Source: CAZSSM01 sp964609385
Lineage (GTDB): Bacteria > Planctomycetota > Planctomycetia > Isosphaerales > Isosphaeraceae
Length of the DNA stretch: 64,000 nt
Direction of reading: 5' to 3'
NCBI GenBank assembly: GCA_964609385.1
Contig: CAZSSM010000020.1
Location: 24,422-88,421, forward strand
Below, piece after piece: positions 52,781 through 61,857 of this stretch; the stretch's first letter is position 1, and each line of letters begins with the position of its first letter. The translations under genes and the position numbers were made by a program. The notes under the pieces were generated by a model. The model was not told the origin of the DNA and did not search any database. It worked only from the letters and a program-made list of their open reading frames with translations.

Positions 52781-53002
52781 ATGTCGGAAACAATCAATTC
52801 GGGCCCGTCGCCTTTGAGTCGGTATCTCCAGCTCTACCTGCCCAGCGGCCCTTTGAGCCTGGAGGAGATCCGGCCGGGAATGTATGCCGTCCAAGGCAAC
52901 CTCTACCAGTTGGTGACCAATCGTTCCGAGCACCGCCGCGACGGTGTCCAGCGGACTGGTTCCGAGATGTCGAACAACGGGACGACATCTGAGAACTCGT
53001 GA
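52781..53002 (+). CDS. Small protein downstream of patatin-GAF gene
   Basis: A 73-residue protein starting at an ATG with GAGGG nine bases upstream, 42 bases after the patatin-GAF stop, so probably in its operon. It reads SRYLQLYLPSGPLSLEEIRPGMYAV-like in the centre, then a Ser/Asn/Gly-rich tail. No family recognised. The position suggests a partner or regulator of the lipase. Being short, it remains a moderate call. Confidence 0.5.
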   Translation: MSETINSGPSPLSRYLQLYLPSGPLSLEEIRPGMYAVQGNLYQLVTNRSEHRRDGVQRTGSEMSNNGTTSENS

Positions 53003-53039
53003 GTCCGGTATCTCAGCTCAGAAGGGGAGCGCACTTGCA

Positions 53040-54719
53040 ATGACATGGGCTCCCCGAACGATACACGCCATCCGAATTGCGATCGTCGGGATGGGAGTGA
53101 TCGGCCTGACTGGGGCCGCTTCGGAGGCATCACCGGACGCGGATCGTGCATCGCGACCGAACTTGGTCGTGTTGCTGACCGACGATCAGCGGGCTGACTC
53201 GGTTGGGTTCCTAGGCAATCCGATTGTCCGGACGCCGAACCTGGACCGGATGGCCGACGAGGGCGTGGTCTTCGAGCACGCTTATGTCACCAGCGCCATC
53301 TGCACGCCCAGCCGCGCCTCCTACTTCCTCGGCCAGTACGAGCGCCGACACGGCGTCAACTTCAATTCCGGGACCGCCCTCCATCCCGACGCCTGGGCCG
53401 ACTCCTACCCCGTCCGGCTCCGCCAAGCTGGCTACCTCGTCGGCTATCTCGGCAAGAACCATGTCCCAATTGGATCGCGCGGATACGACTCGGGGATCCT
53501 CGAGGCCAGCCTCGACGCCTGGTACGCCGCCCACGGGCACTTGGGCTTCTACCCCAAGGCGCGACACCCGATCTTTCGGTTCGCCGAGGCCGACACCCAG
53601 ATCGAGATCCTCGATGAAGCGGCCCGCTCGTTCTTGGAGCCGGAGGCCCCTTGGCTCCGCGGGTTCGTCGCCTTCCTGGAGGGCCGACCGACCAACCAAC
53701 CCTTCTGCCTGACCATCGCCTTCAACCTCCCCCATGCCGCTGGTACCAGCACCATGCGGCTCCTCCCATCCGACCCCGCGCTCTACCGGACCGCCTACCG
53801 CGACCGGATCGATCCGCTCCCCCTGCCCGACACCTACATCGCCAAGGCCGACATCAACGACCCCAAACTACCCTCCGACGTCCATAATGCGTCCAATCGC
53901 CAGAAGAGCTATGACTATGTCGATACGCCGGATTTGCTCCGCGAACGTCTTGTGAGGGAATATCAGACTGTTACCGGGATCGATCGGATGCTCGGGACGA
54001 TCCGCGCGACCTTGTCCGACCATGGCCTCGCCGAGGACACCGTGATCGTCTTCGCCTCCGACCACGGCATCATGCACGGCGAGCATGGCTTGGGCGGCAA
54101 GGCGCTCAACTACGAGCCCTGCCTCCGGATCCCGTTCGTCGTGCTCGACCCCCGCGCGCCCGAATCGGCACGTCGGCGACGGCTCGTTGAGATCGCCCTC
54201 TCGATCGACATCGCCCCCACCCTGCTCGACCTCGCCGGCGCGACGATCCCCGAAGCCATGCAGGGCCGGAGCCTCGTCCCCCTACTCCATCGCGACCCGA
54301 AGGCCGATGCCGAGCCGGTCGCCTGGCGGCGCTATGCGTTCGCCGAGAACCTCTGGTCGACCGTTTTCGGCAACCCGCGTTGCGAGAGCGTCAGCGATGC
54401 ACATTGGAAGTACATTCGGTATTATGCCAACGATCGCACCCTTTTCGAGGACGCCGACGGGCCCAACGCCTATCGGGTCACCCCGCACCAGCGAGACGCC
54501 TACCATCGCTGGCTGACCGCTTCGATCGACGGCGAAGTCCCCGACCACGAGGAACTCTTCCACCTCGAGACCGATCCGCACGAGCGACGCAACCGGATCG
54601 ACGACCCCGAGGCGGCCGACCACCTCGAACGACTCCGCAAGGCGCTCGACCGCCTCGTCCGAGAGGCCAAAGGCGACCCCGATCGACCACCGCTCACCGT
54701 CCCGTTGGCGACCGATTGA
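53040..54719 (+). CDS. Secreted sulfatase (first of two)
   Basis: A 559-residue exported sulfatase, hydrolysing sulfate esters, probably of polysaccharides. A signal segment occupies residues 8-28. The metal site is NLVVLLTDDQRADS. The formylglycine motif is Cys88 in ICTPSRAS (CxPxR type), requiring modification by a sulfatase-maturing enzyme, which is not in this window. Later parts include GYLGKNHV, IVFASDHGIMHGEHGLGGK and the C-terminal DHEELFHLETDPHERRN. The ATG at 53040 gives the signal peptide and follows GGGGAG. The second sulfatase gene follows after 30 bases. Confidence 0.92.
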   Translation: MTWAPRTIHAIRIAIVGMGVIGLTGAASEASPDADRASRPNLVVLLTDDQRADSVGFLGNPIVRTPNLDRMADEGVVFEHAYVTSAICTPSRASYFLGQYERRHGVNFNSGTALHPDAWADSYPVRLRQAGYLVGYLGKNHVPIGSRGYDSGILEASLDAWYAAHGHLGFYPKARHPIFRFAEADTQIEILDEAARSFLEPEAPWLRGFVAFLEGRPTNQPFCLTIAFNLPHAAGTSTMRLLPSDPALYRTAYRDRIDPLPLPDTYIAKADINDPKLPSDVHNASNRQKSYDYVDTPDLLRERLVREYQTVTGIDRMLGTIRATLSDHGLAEDTVIVFASDHGIMHGEHGLGGKALNYEPCLRIPFVVLDPRAPESARRRRLVEIALSIDIAPTLLDLAGATIPEAMQGRSLVPLLHRDPKADAEPVAWRRYAFAENLWSTVFGNPRCESVSDAHWKYIRYYANDRTLFEDADGPNAYRVTPHQRDAYHRWLTASIDGEVPDHEELFHLETDPHERRNRIDDPEAADHLERLRKALDRLVREAKGDPDRPPLTVPLATD

Positions 54720-54749
54720 CATATCAAGAAAACAATCGAGTTCAGAATA

Positions 54750-56285
54750 ATGAGATGGCCTCAATGCTTCGGGATCGTTCTGATTCTGGTGATCGTCCCA
54801 CTCATCTCTCGGGCCGGATCGGCCGCGACCGGGGTCCCGGATCGCCCGAACATCGTGATTCTGTACGCCGACGACCTCGGCTTCGGCGACTTGGGCGTCC
54901 AGAACCCCGACTCGAAGATCCCAACGCCCAACCTAGACCGGTTGGCCTCGGAGGGGCTCCGGTTGACCGATGCCCACAGCTCGTCGGGGATCTGCACGCC
55001 GAGCCGATACGCCCTGCTGACCGGGCGTTACCACTGGCGCAAATTCCACAACATCGTCACCTCGTTCGGGCCGTCGGTTTTCGATTCGGAACGTCTAACA
55101 TTGCCCGAAATGCTTCGCGCGTGCGGATATGAGACCGCGTGCATCGGAAAGTGGCACCTGGGCTGGGATTGGGAGGCGTCGCTGCGCGTGGGGGCGGGGC
55201 CGACTCGGGTCGGCCGACGGGACGTTTATGCGCCCGAGGCGTTCGACTGGACGCGACCGATCCTCGACGGTCCATTGGCCCATGGGTTCGACACGTACTT
55301 CGGCGATGATGTGCCGAACTTCCCGCCGTACACCTGGATTCGCGACGATCGCGTGGAGACAGTGCCGACGGTCCCGCTGGTCGAGACTCCCCCGACGGCC
55401 GAGGGGCGTTGGGAGGCGCGGCCGGGCCCGATGGCCGAGGGCTGGCGGCTCGACGCGGTCATGCCCCGGCTCACCGACGAGGCGGTCGCCTGGATCGCTC
55501 AGCGTGAGGGATCAGATCGACCCTTCTTCCTGTACTTCCCTTGGACCTCGCCCCACGCGCCGATCGTGCCGACGGAAGAGTATGTCGGGACCTCCGAAGC
55601 AAATGGATACGGTGACTTCGTCGTCCAGAGCGACGCGACCGCCGGCCGGATCCTGAAGGCCCTGGAAGCACACGGCTTCGACGACGAGACCCTCGTGATC
55701 TTCACCTCGGACAACGGTCCGGAGGGCTACGCCTACGAGCGGGTCCGTCGGTTCGAGCACCGGAGCATGGGGCCGCTCCGCGGCCTGAAGCGCGACATCT
55801 GGGAGGGCGGGCACCGCGTGCCGATGCTCGTCCGCTGGCCGGGCGTCGTCGAGCCGGGTCGCGTCAGCGATGTGCTGATCGGTCAGATCGACATCATGGC
55901 GACCATCGCCTCGATTATCGGTTACGACCTCGACGAGAACGACGCCGATGACAGTTTCGGCTTCCTGTCCTTGCTGATCGACTCCGAGGCCCCGACGATC
56001 CGGACGTCGCTGGTCCACAACACGAGGGCCGATCACTATGCGGTCCGTCGTGGCGATTGGGTACTCATCGATGCCCCCACCGGCGCGATCACGAAGGTCC
56101 CCCCTTGGTTCGACGAGGCCAACGGTTACCGCGATGACCCAAGGCCCGCCGCACTCTACAACCTCCGCGACGACCTCGCCCAACGCCAGAACCGGGTCGA
56201 CGACCACCCCGAACTCGTCGAGGAACTCCGCGGATTGCTCGATCGAATTCGAGCCAAGGGACAGCGTCTCGATCGATCAGAATAA
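54750..56285 (+). CDS. Secreted arylsulfatase (second of two)
   Basis: A 511-residue exported arylsulfatase. The signal peptide (CFGIVLILVIVPLISRAGSA) precedes the metal-binding PNIVILYADDLGFGDLG and Cys82 in ICTPSRYALLTGRY, the complete CxPxR sulfatase signature. The later active-site parts CIGKWHLGW, FPWTSPHAP and VIFTSDNGPEG are all present. With its 30-base spacing it probably forms an operon with the preceding sulfatase; such pairs serve breakdown of sulfated polysaccharides. The exact substrate is not readable from sequence. Confidence 0.93.
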   Translation: MRWPQCFGIVLILVIVPLISRAGSAATGVPDRPNIVILYADDLGFGDLGVQNPDSKIPTPNLDRLASEGLRLTDAHSSSGICTPSRYALLTGRYHWRKFHNIVTSFGPSVFDSERLTLPEMLRACGYETACIGKWHLGWDWEASLRVGAGPTRVGRRDVYAPEAFDWTRPILDGPLAHGFDTYFGDDVPNFPPYTWIRDDRVETVPTVPLVETPPTAEGRWEARPGPMAEGWRLDAVMPRLTDEAVAWIAQREGSDRPFFLYFPWTSPHAPIVPTEEYVGTSEANGYGDFVVQSDATAGRILKALEAHGFDDETLVIFTSDNGPEGYAYERVRRFEHRSMGPLRGLKRDIWEGGHRVPMLVRWPGVVEPGRVSDVLIGQIDIMATIASIIGYDLDENDADDSFGFLSLLIDSEAPTIRTSLVHNTRADHYAVRRGDWVLIDAPTGAITKVPPWFDEANGYRDDPRPAALYNLRDDLAQRQNRVDDHPELVEELRGLLDRIRAKGQRLDRSE

Positions 56286-56945
56286 CTAAATACAAAACAT
56301 AGGAAAACGTCGGGAACTTCTCTCTGGATTGGGACCTCGAGGCGGACGTCTTCTCGCGACGATGTGACGAGGCGATTGCGTCGACGAAGGATCTCGGTAA
56401 TGCATGGGTAGGTCGTTATAAGGAGATCGCTCGGAAAAAACGAGCGATCTCCTGGCAGACCGGGGCTCAGGGTCTCGCTTGGGATATCGGAGAGGGACGC
56501 ATCGCGATGTGATTGGGTCACATCTCGTTCGTCGAGCGGTGATTTTCCCCAGACGCCTGGGCGTCGAGTTTCGTCAAGGGATGTCCACGTTGAAGAGTTG
56601 CCGACCCGCAACGTGCGCTTGAATGCCTGTGGGTCGAGCAACGAACGCTCCATCCCTCCATGATCCGACGTCATCGTCGCGGAGCGGTCGACGCCGCCCC
56701 GTCGCGATGACGTCGATCTATGCATGATGCGCGCTCGATATCCCGTTTCGGATCGTTTCGGGGCCGATTTCCGTCGAGTCTCCCGAAAAAATCGCCGGGC
56801 GTTGTCGGAGTCCTGGGGGCATTGACCGATTCAGCGAACCGGTTCGATCTCCCTTTCCCTCCTCAACGGCGGTTCACGCCGGATGCCGCACGATCACGCC
56901 GCAACGGTCCGCCGACACGCACCTCGAAGATTGGAGAACGTGACT
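56286..56945. other. Intergenic region with a strong hairpin
   Basis: No gene is supported in these 660 bases after the sulfatase pair. A perfect 12-base-pair hairpin lies at 56422-56452. Other frames are short and basic. The promoter of the RTX gene should lie at the end of the stretch. Confidence 0.4.
56422..56452. terminator. Perfect 12-bp hairpin after sulfatase operon
   Basis: GGAGATCGCTCG and its exact complement CGAGCGATCTCC flank a seven-base loop GAAAAAA. It lies 137 bases after the sulfatase stop. There is no U-run after the stem on the plus strand, so it may be a mRNA-stabilising or processing hairpin, or a protein-binding palindrome, rather than an intrinsic terminator. Confidence 0.45.
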
Positions 56946-58895
56946 ATGTCGCTGAGCACCCGATTTCGTCGCCCTTTCGCCTCCCGACACCATGCGGGAT
57001 TCTCTTCCCAACGCCGGTCATCGGTTCGACCCGAAGCGCTCGAAGCGCTTGAGGGACGCCTCCTGATGGCGGGCAGCATCATCCAACATACGTCGCCCGT
57101 CCCGCACGTCCGGATTTACGGGACCAGCAGCACCGACGATGTCGCCGAAGTCCGCTATAACTATGGACAGATCCGCGTCGAACTGAACGGCATGGTCCAA
57201 AATTACGGACCATCGTCGGTCCAGGAGGTCCGGTTCTACGGCTACTCGGGCGACGACTCGTTCACGAATTTGACGAGCATCACCTCGATCGCCTGGGGCT
57301 ACGACGGCGACGACACCCTCAACGGTGGCTGGGTCGATGACTCACTCTACGGCAATGACGGGCTCGACCGTCTGGACGGCAATGGTGGCGACGATTACCT
57401 CGACGGTGGTGCCGATCGCGACTCGATCTATGGCGGCTACAACGATGATTATATGGTCGGCCGCGAAGGCAATGACTTCATGGACGGCGAAAACGGTCAT
57501 GACAGCCTTTGGGGGAGCGAGGGCAATGACTTTCTCCGAGGCCAAAGTGGTGATGACTATCTGGTCGGCGGGGACGGAAATGACTTCGTCTATGCACACG
57601 ATGGCGACGATACGGTCTTCGGAAGTGACGGCAACGACTTCTTAGATGGAGGCGATGGGAACGACCGGCTCAATGCCGACTCCGGACGTGATACGCTCTA
57701 CGGAGGCGACGACCATGACACCCTCGATGGTGGTTCCGGAAACGATTACATGAGCGGTTCTTATGGGAATGACTACATAATCGGACGGTTGGGTAACGAC
57801 ACGCTCTACGGCAGTTGGGGCGACGACACGCTCTACGGGAGCGAGGGTGACGACACGCTCAGCGGCTCTTCGGGCGCGGACTACATCGTTGCGGGCGATG
57901 GTCACGACAGCGTCAACGGCGGCAGTGGCAACGACTCGAGCTGGGGTGGGACCGGCAACGACACGCTCGACGGCTGGTCGGGCCGGGACATGATCATCGC
58001 TTGGTCGGGCAACGACTCGCTCGATGGCGGCAGCGGCAACGACTCGCTCTATGCTGGTTCGGGCGACGACCAGCTCAACGGCAGCTCGGGCAACGACTAT
58101 CTCAGCGGCGAGTCGGGGCGCGATGCTCTGCTCGGCTGGTCGGGCAACGACTCGGTCTACGGCGGCTCGGGCGCCGACCGCTTCCTCAAAATGGACGACG
58201 CGGCGGCCAACGACTCCGAGTCCGAGTTCAAGGACGACGGCTCGATCGACGTGATCATCGACTTCGATGACAGCAACGCCCGCAACCTGACCCTCAACGG
58301 GCAGGCGGTTACCGCCCAAGCCGGGACCTGGAGCGAATCCGACGTGCTCCGCGTTGACAACGCCTTCGCCATCATGGTCCAACGCACCGGGAACAACGTC
58401 CTGCTCGAACGCAAGAACGGCGCCCGGATCACCTTCGAGCGGGTCGGCAACATTGTCGACGGCATGGGCAACGTCACCGGCTTCGGCGGCTGGAACGAGA
58501 ACAACGGCCGGATCGCCATCGCCCAACCTCGCTTCAGCAACGACAACAGCCTGCACCGAGTCGTCTATCATGAGATCGCTCACAACTGGGACGACGAGAA
58601 CGACGATTGGGGCGACTTCCTCGCCCTGAGCGGCTGGCGCCGAAACAACTGGATCAATCAGTGGCTCTTCCCGAAGGAGGACGACGAGTTGGACAGCGGT
58701 GACGGCGAATGGTGGTACGACGACACCTCCGGATTTGCCCGCAGCTACGGGACCTGGAACCCCAGGGAGGACTTCGCCACCTCGTTCGCCTACTACTTCA
58801 TGGACTACGAGCCGGGCCGGACCTGGGACTTCTCCGTCATCGGCAGCATCACCAGCAAGCAGAACTTCATGAGGAACTTCCTCAATAGCATCTGA
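56946..58895 (+). CDS. RTX calcium-binding repeat protein with HExxH-like C-terminus
   Basis: A 649-residue surface protein. The N-terminal part carries the planctomycete export-type motif (PEALEALEGRLLMAG). From about residue 110 to 405 it has about 30 tandem RTX nonapeptides of the GGxGNDxL type (for example GGDGNDRL, GGSGNDYMSG), which bind Ca2+ as a parallel beta roll. The C-terminal domain has VVYHEIAHNWDDEND, an HExxH zinc-protease motif (HEIAH), followed by ARSYGTWNPREDFATSFAYYF with a candidate third ligand (Glu in REDF). It may be a cell-surface or released metalloprotease or adhesin. The ATG at 56946 has GGAG nine bases upstream. Confidence 0.88.
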   Translation: MSLSTRFRRPFASRHHAGFSSQRRSSVRPEALEALEGRLLMAGSIIQHTSPVPHVRIYGTSSTDDVAEVRYNYGQIRVELNGMVQNYGPSSVQEVRFYGYSGDDSFTNLTSITSIAWGYDGDDTLNGGWVDDSLYGNDGLDRLDGNGGDDYLDGGADRDSIYGGYNDDYMVGREGNDFMDGENGHDSLWGSEGNDFLRGQSGDDYLVGGDGNDFVYAHDGDDTVFGSDGNDFLDGGDGNDRLNADSGRDTLYGGDDHDTLDGGSGNDYMSGSYGNDYIIGRLGNDTLYGSWGDDTLYGSEGDDTLSGSSGADYIVAGDGHDSVNGGSGNDSSWGGTGNDTLDGWSGRDMIIAWSGNDSLDGGSGNDSLYAGSGDDQLNGSSGNDYLSGESGRDALLGWSGNDSVYGGSGADRFLKMDDAAANDSESEFKDDGSIDVIIDFDDSNARNLTLNGQAVTAQAGTWSESDVLRVDNAFAIMVQRTGNNVLLERKNGARITFERVGNIVDGMGNVTGFGGWNENNGRIAIAQPRFSNDNSLHRVVYHEIAHNWDDENDDWGDFLALSGWRRNNWINQWLFPKEDDELDSGDGEWWYDDTSGFARSYGTWNPREDFATSFAYYFMDYEPGRTWDFSVIGSITSKQNFMRNFLNSI

Positions 58896-59062
58896 TCCAT
58901 AATCCCGACGACGAACCCGGGTCGATGGTACGCGCGACCATCGACCCGCCGTCGCGAATGCTCGACCTATCATTGGAATATCTGTCAAGGAAAAGGGAAA
59001 ATTGCTCTGCATCAATCCCCCGATTTCTGAGTCGTATCAGAAAATTAGAAAACTCACTAAAA

Positions 59063-59335
59063 TCAATTTTTTAACAAGTGATGAAATCCCGGGTCGAGTG
59101 CATCGAGGATTGCATCCGAGGCCGCTTCATAATCGCCCAAAGCGACCGTGGACCCGTAGTCGGTGAATCGGAGCTTCGAAAAATGCGGAGTCGTTCCGTC
59201 CCCTGATTGCGGGAACAGCGCGAACGGGACGATCAACGATCGGAGGTCTCCCCGCAGGAGGGTGAGCGTCCGGGTCTTGGGGTCGACGCCACCGCCGATC
59301 ACCGGATATTTCTCATCCCATAAGTTTTGCTTTGG
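59063..59335 (-). pseudogene. Truncated DUF2442-like gene remnant
   Basis: The minus strand encodes LWDEKYPVIGGGVDP, RTLTLLRGDLRSLIVPFALFP and DYGSTVALGDYEAASDAIL before a stop at 59063. This resembles the DUF2442-type domain of small planctomycete proteins that continue into a helix-turn-helix. Here the frame ends HHLLKN without the HTH. No start codon lies before the conserved part, because the frame upstream is antisense-like sequence overlapping the barrel gene. Both ends therefore look lost. AT-rich DNA follows. The family call is by memory of pattern, so it is moderate. Confidence 0.5.
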
Positions 59336-59388
59336 GGGTCGCGTCGATTCCGAGGACCCCTCGAACGACTTTGAGGGTCTCCGTCCGT

Positions 59389-60516
59389 TCAGAACTTCAG
59401 GCCGAGCTGGAGCACGAAGGCGCCGTTGGGTTCGAAGTCGAAGGGAATCTCCTCGAACTCGAAGGAGCGTCCGAAGGCGTAGCCGACCTCGATCCGGCCT
59501 TGGAACCCCAAAGGGGGAATCCCGTCGTAGTTGAACTGGCCGGGCGTGGTCTCCAGGCCGATCAGGACACGGAAGTCGCGGGCGGTCATTAGGTCGCTGG
59601 CGCCGTTGGCCCGTTTGAAGGCCCAGCTCCCGCCGCCCAGTTCGAAGGCCAGGAACGCCCAATCCTCGCGGCCGGGCCGCTCGCGGAGCCGGAGCGCCAG
59701 GCGCGGCCGGGGCAGGACCAGCTCCACGCGGCGATCGGGGTCGGGCAGATAGAGCAGGCCCAAGGCCGGCACCACCGGGATGTCGCGACGGCCCGTGGCC
59801 ACCACGCCGAGCAGAAACCTTGTCGATTCCGAGTATCTGTAGAAGCCAACGATCCGACCGGTTGCTCGGAACGAGTCGCCGCGCCCCTGGCGGAAGTCGG
59901 TGTACAAGCCCGGAGCGAAGGCCGCATTGAGCGTCCAGCGATCGTTCAATTGGAAGAGCGTCGAGAACTCGAGGGCCAGCGTGTAGACCTCGTTGGGCAG
60001 GTCGAAGTCGGGCGGTCCACCGTAGCTCCGGAACTGGAACCGGGGCGAGATGAAATAGCGCGGGGGGCCGATCCGGTCCCAGAAGATCGGCACCGTCGCC
60101 GAGGCGTCCAGTTCGTGGGCCGTCAGGCCGCTGGCCGGTGCGAGGAACGCGTACTCGAAGTCCTTCGGGATCCGGATCAACGCATCGAGCACGCTGAACT
60201 GTTCCGTTGGCGCTAGGTTGACGCCCGGGTCGCCGATCTGAGTCGGATCGATCAGGTCCAGCGACGGCACGTCGATGGCGAACGGATCCGTGGCACTGGA
60301 GCGGAAGACATCGGCGTCGAGCCGCAGCATGCCGTCGGTTGACCGCAGCATGCTGTCGAATCGCGGGACGTCAACGAGATCGAAGTCCGGCGACGACCGG
60401 ACGAATCGGCCTTCCTCGATCACCTCAAACGAGACGCCCTGACCCCAACCGACCTGAGACTGGATCAGACCCAGGACCCATATCGAGAGCCAGAGCCCCA
60501 CGCGTTCGCTTCTCAT
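59389..60516 (-). CDS. Outer-membrane beta-barrel protein (DUF6268-like)
   Basis: A 375-residue exported protein. The signal segment (VGLWLSIWVLGLIQSQVGWG) is followed by an N-terminal part with repeated Asp-rich phrases, then a barrel with alternating strands: PPRYFISPRFQFRSYGGPPDF, WTLNAAFAPGLYTDFRQG, FLLGVVATGRRDIPVVPALGL and GFQGRIEVGYAFGRSFEF, ending GAFVLQLGLKF with a terminal Phe. This is the plan of DUF6268-type planctomycete outer-membrane proteins. The function is unknown. The ATG at 60516 has GGGAGGGG close upstream; the frame opens at 60780. Confidence 0.75.
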   Translation of the reverse strand: MRSERVGLWLSIWVLGLIQSQVGWGQGVSFEVIEEGRFVRSSPDFDLVDVPRFDSMLRSTDGMLRLDADVFRSSATDPFAIDVPSLDLIDPTQIGDPGVNLAPTEQFSVLDALIRIPKDFEYAFLAPASGLTAHELDASATVPIFWDRIGPPRYFISPRFQFRSYGGPPDFDLPNEVYTLALEFSTLFQLNDRWTLNAAFAPGLYTDFRQGRGDSFRATGRIVGFYRYSESTRFLLGVVATGRRDIPVVPALGLLYLPDPDRRVELVLPRPRLALRLRERPGREDWAFLAFELGGGSWAFKRANGASDLMTARDFRVLIGLETTPGQFNYDGIPPLGFQGRIEVGYAFGRSFEFEEIPFDFEPNGAFVLQLGLKF

Positions 60517-60941
60517 GACCCCTCCCTCGGGCGACACCGACGAACGCGACGCCCGCGAGGGGCCCCGATCGCTCGCGACCCCACAACACGCCCGTGTCCC
60601 GAACAACGACCGATTCGGACTCCCTCGCGCTGAGCATATCTCGACACGACGGCCTGACAAGCCGAGTCCCAGGCGAGTCTCCGGATCGCGGGCCGGGCCT
60701 CGAGGAGCCGTCGGAGCCTTCGGACGCGCCCGTGTCGAAGCGTGCGGTCTCGATCGGCTGAGACGCGATCGAGGCCACACGGAACCGAACAGCCGTGATG
60801 ATCAACACAAATCGCGTTGATTTGCAACATCAACGAAGGACATCCCGTCGCACTGATGCATGTCGGCCCGTAGATCATGCGAGCCTTCCTGCTCTCTGAT
60901 TCGCTGCCTCTCCGGCTCTTCTTCGCTTTGGGGGAATCTCG
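60517..60941. other. Divergent intergenic region
   Basis: These 425 bases separate the barrel gene (-) and a PEP-CTERM gene (+). They contain an inverted repeat at 60808-60824. No gene or RNA is supported; the upstream extension of the barrel frame is basic shadow sequence. Confidence 0.4.
60808..60824. promoter_or_regulatory. Inverted repeat CAAATC-N5-GATTTG
   Basis: A perfect six-base inverted repeat, overlapped by ATCAAC/GTTGAT arms, lies about 120 bases before the PEP-CTERM gene. It could be an operator for either divergent gene. No regulator is identified nearby, so this is a weak call. Confidence 0.3.
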
Positions 60942-61769
60942 ATGACCTTACTCCGACCCGCCCTGGGCCGCCCCGGGCTGGCCTCGATCCTGACTTTGAC
61001 CCTGATCGGTTTGAGCGTCGCGGCGCCCGCTTCGGCCACCGACGTCCGGCTCGCTTGGGAAGACTTCTTCGTCGATGAACAGGTCGTCGCCGACGAGACG
61101 GTCCTCGACCTGGGTCCCGTCTCGGTGGAACTCGACACGGCCGTCGTCTCCGACTCCGACGGCGGCTCGTTCGACCTCGCTCCGGCCTTCGGCTCCGATT
61201 TCGTCACGTTCGAGTCGGGCGTCCTCGGCGGTCACGAGGGCCACATCAACTTGGGATTCGATAGTCAGCAGGACAATGGCTTCGAAGATTTCGTCGCCTT
61301 CCAGTTCGCCTTCGATCGCGCCGTCACCGACCTGGTCTTCGAGATCCTCGATATCGACACCGGCTCCAACCAGACCAACGACCACGACGACGCGGTGATC
61401 GTCCTCGTCGACGGCGTCAACGTCCGCGACAGCGCCTTCGATGGTCTCTACCAGCTCCAAGGCGACGCGGTCATCCTCGACAACGAGAGCGAGTTCGACG
61501 GCTTTGAGGGGAACGGCGCCGGCCCAACGGCCCTGGCCTCCCAGACCATCGGCAACGTCGCCTTCGACTTCGGTGACACCGCCGTCCAGACGATCACCAT
61601 CCTCTATGCCTCCAACGATGACGCCCAGAGCAACCCGCTTCAACAGCGGATCGGTGTCAGTGACCTGCGCTTCACCGTCATTCCCGAGCCCTCAACGGTC
61701 GTCCTACTCGGCCTGGGCTTCGGCTTCGCCGGCTTGTTCGGATTACGGCGTCGCAAAGCCAATTCGTGA
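60942..61769 (+). CDS. PEP-CTERM sorted protein
   Basis: A 275-residue exported protein. The signal peptide is LTLTLIGLSVAAPASA. The body is acidic and beta-rich with many Asp/Asn (FDLAPAFGSDFVTFESG, LDIDTGSNQTNDHDDAV), suggesting a calcium-binding or lectin-like extracellular domain. The end is VIPEPSTVVLLGLGFGFAGLFGLRRRK, a full PEP-CTERM signal with basic tail. The maturation enzyme (exosortase) is not in the window. GGGGGAATCTCG precedes the ATG. Confidence 0.88.
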   Translation: MTLLRPALGRPGLASILTLTLIGLSVAAPASATDVRLAWEDFFVDEQVVADETVLDLGPVSVELDTAVVSDSDGGSFDLAPAFGSDFVTFESGVLGGHEGHINLGFDSQQDNGFEDFVAFQFAFDRAVTDLVFEILDIDTGSNQTNDHDDAVIVLVDGVNVRDSAFDGLYQLQGDAVILDNESEFDGFEGNGAGPTALASQTIGNVAFDFGDTAVQTITILYASNDDAQSNPLQQRIGVSDLRFTVIPEPSTVVLLGLGFGFAGLFGLRRRKANS

Positions 61770-61857
61770 GCACGTTGGTCAAGAATGAGTTGCTTAACTG
61801 AATGAAGTGATGAAATTCAATGGCCTGATGGGGTTCCTGGAATATCGTCCGGTCCCA

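Noticed and set aside
57330..58190. CRISPR-like or satellite repeats at DNA level
   Set aside because: The periodicity is explained by tandem RTX nonapeptides in a coding frame. No spacers or cas genes occur.
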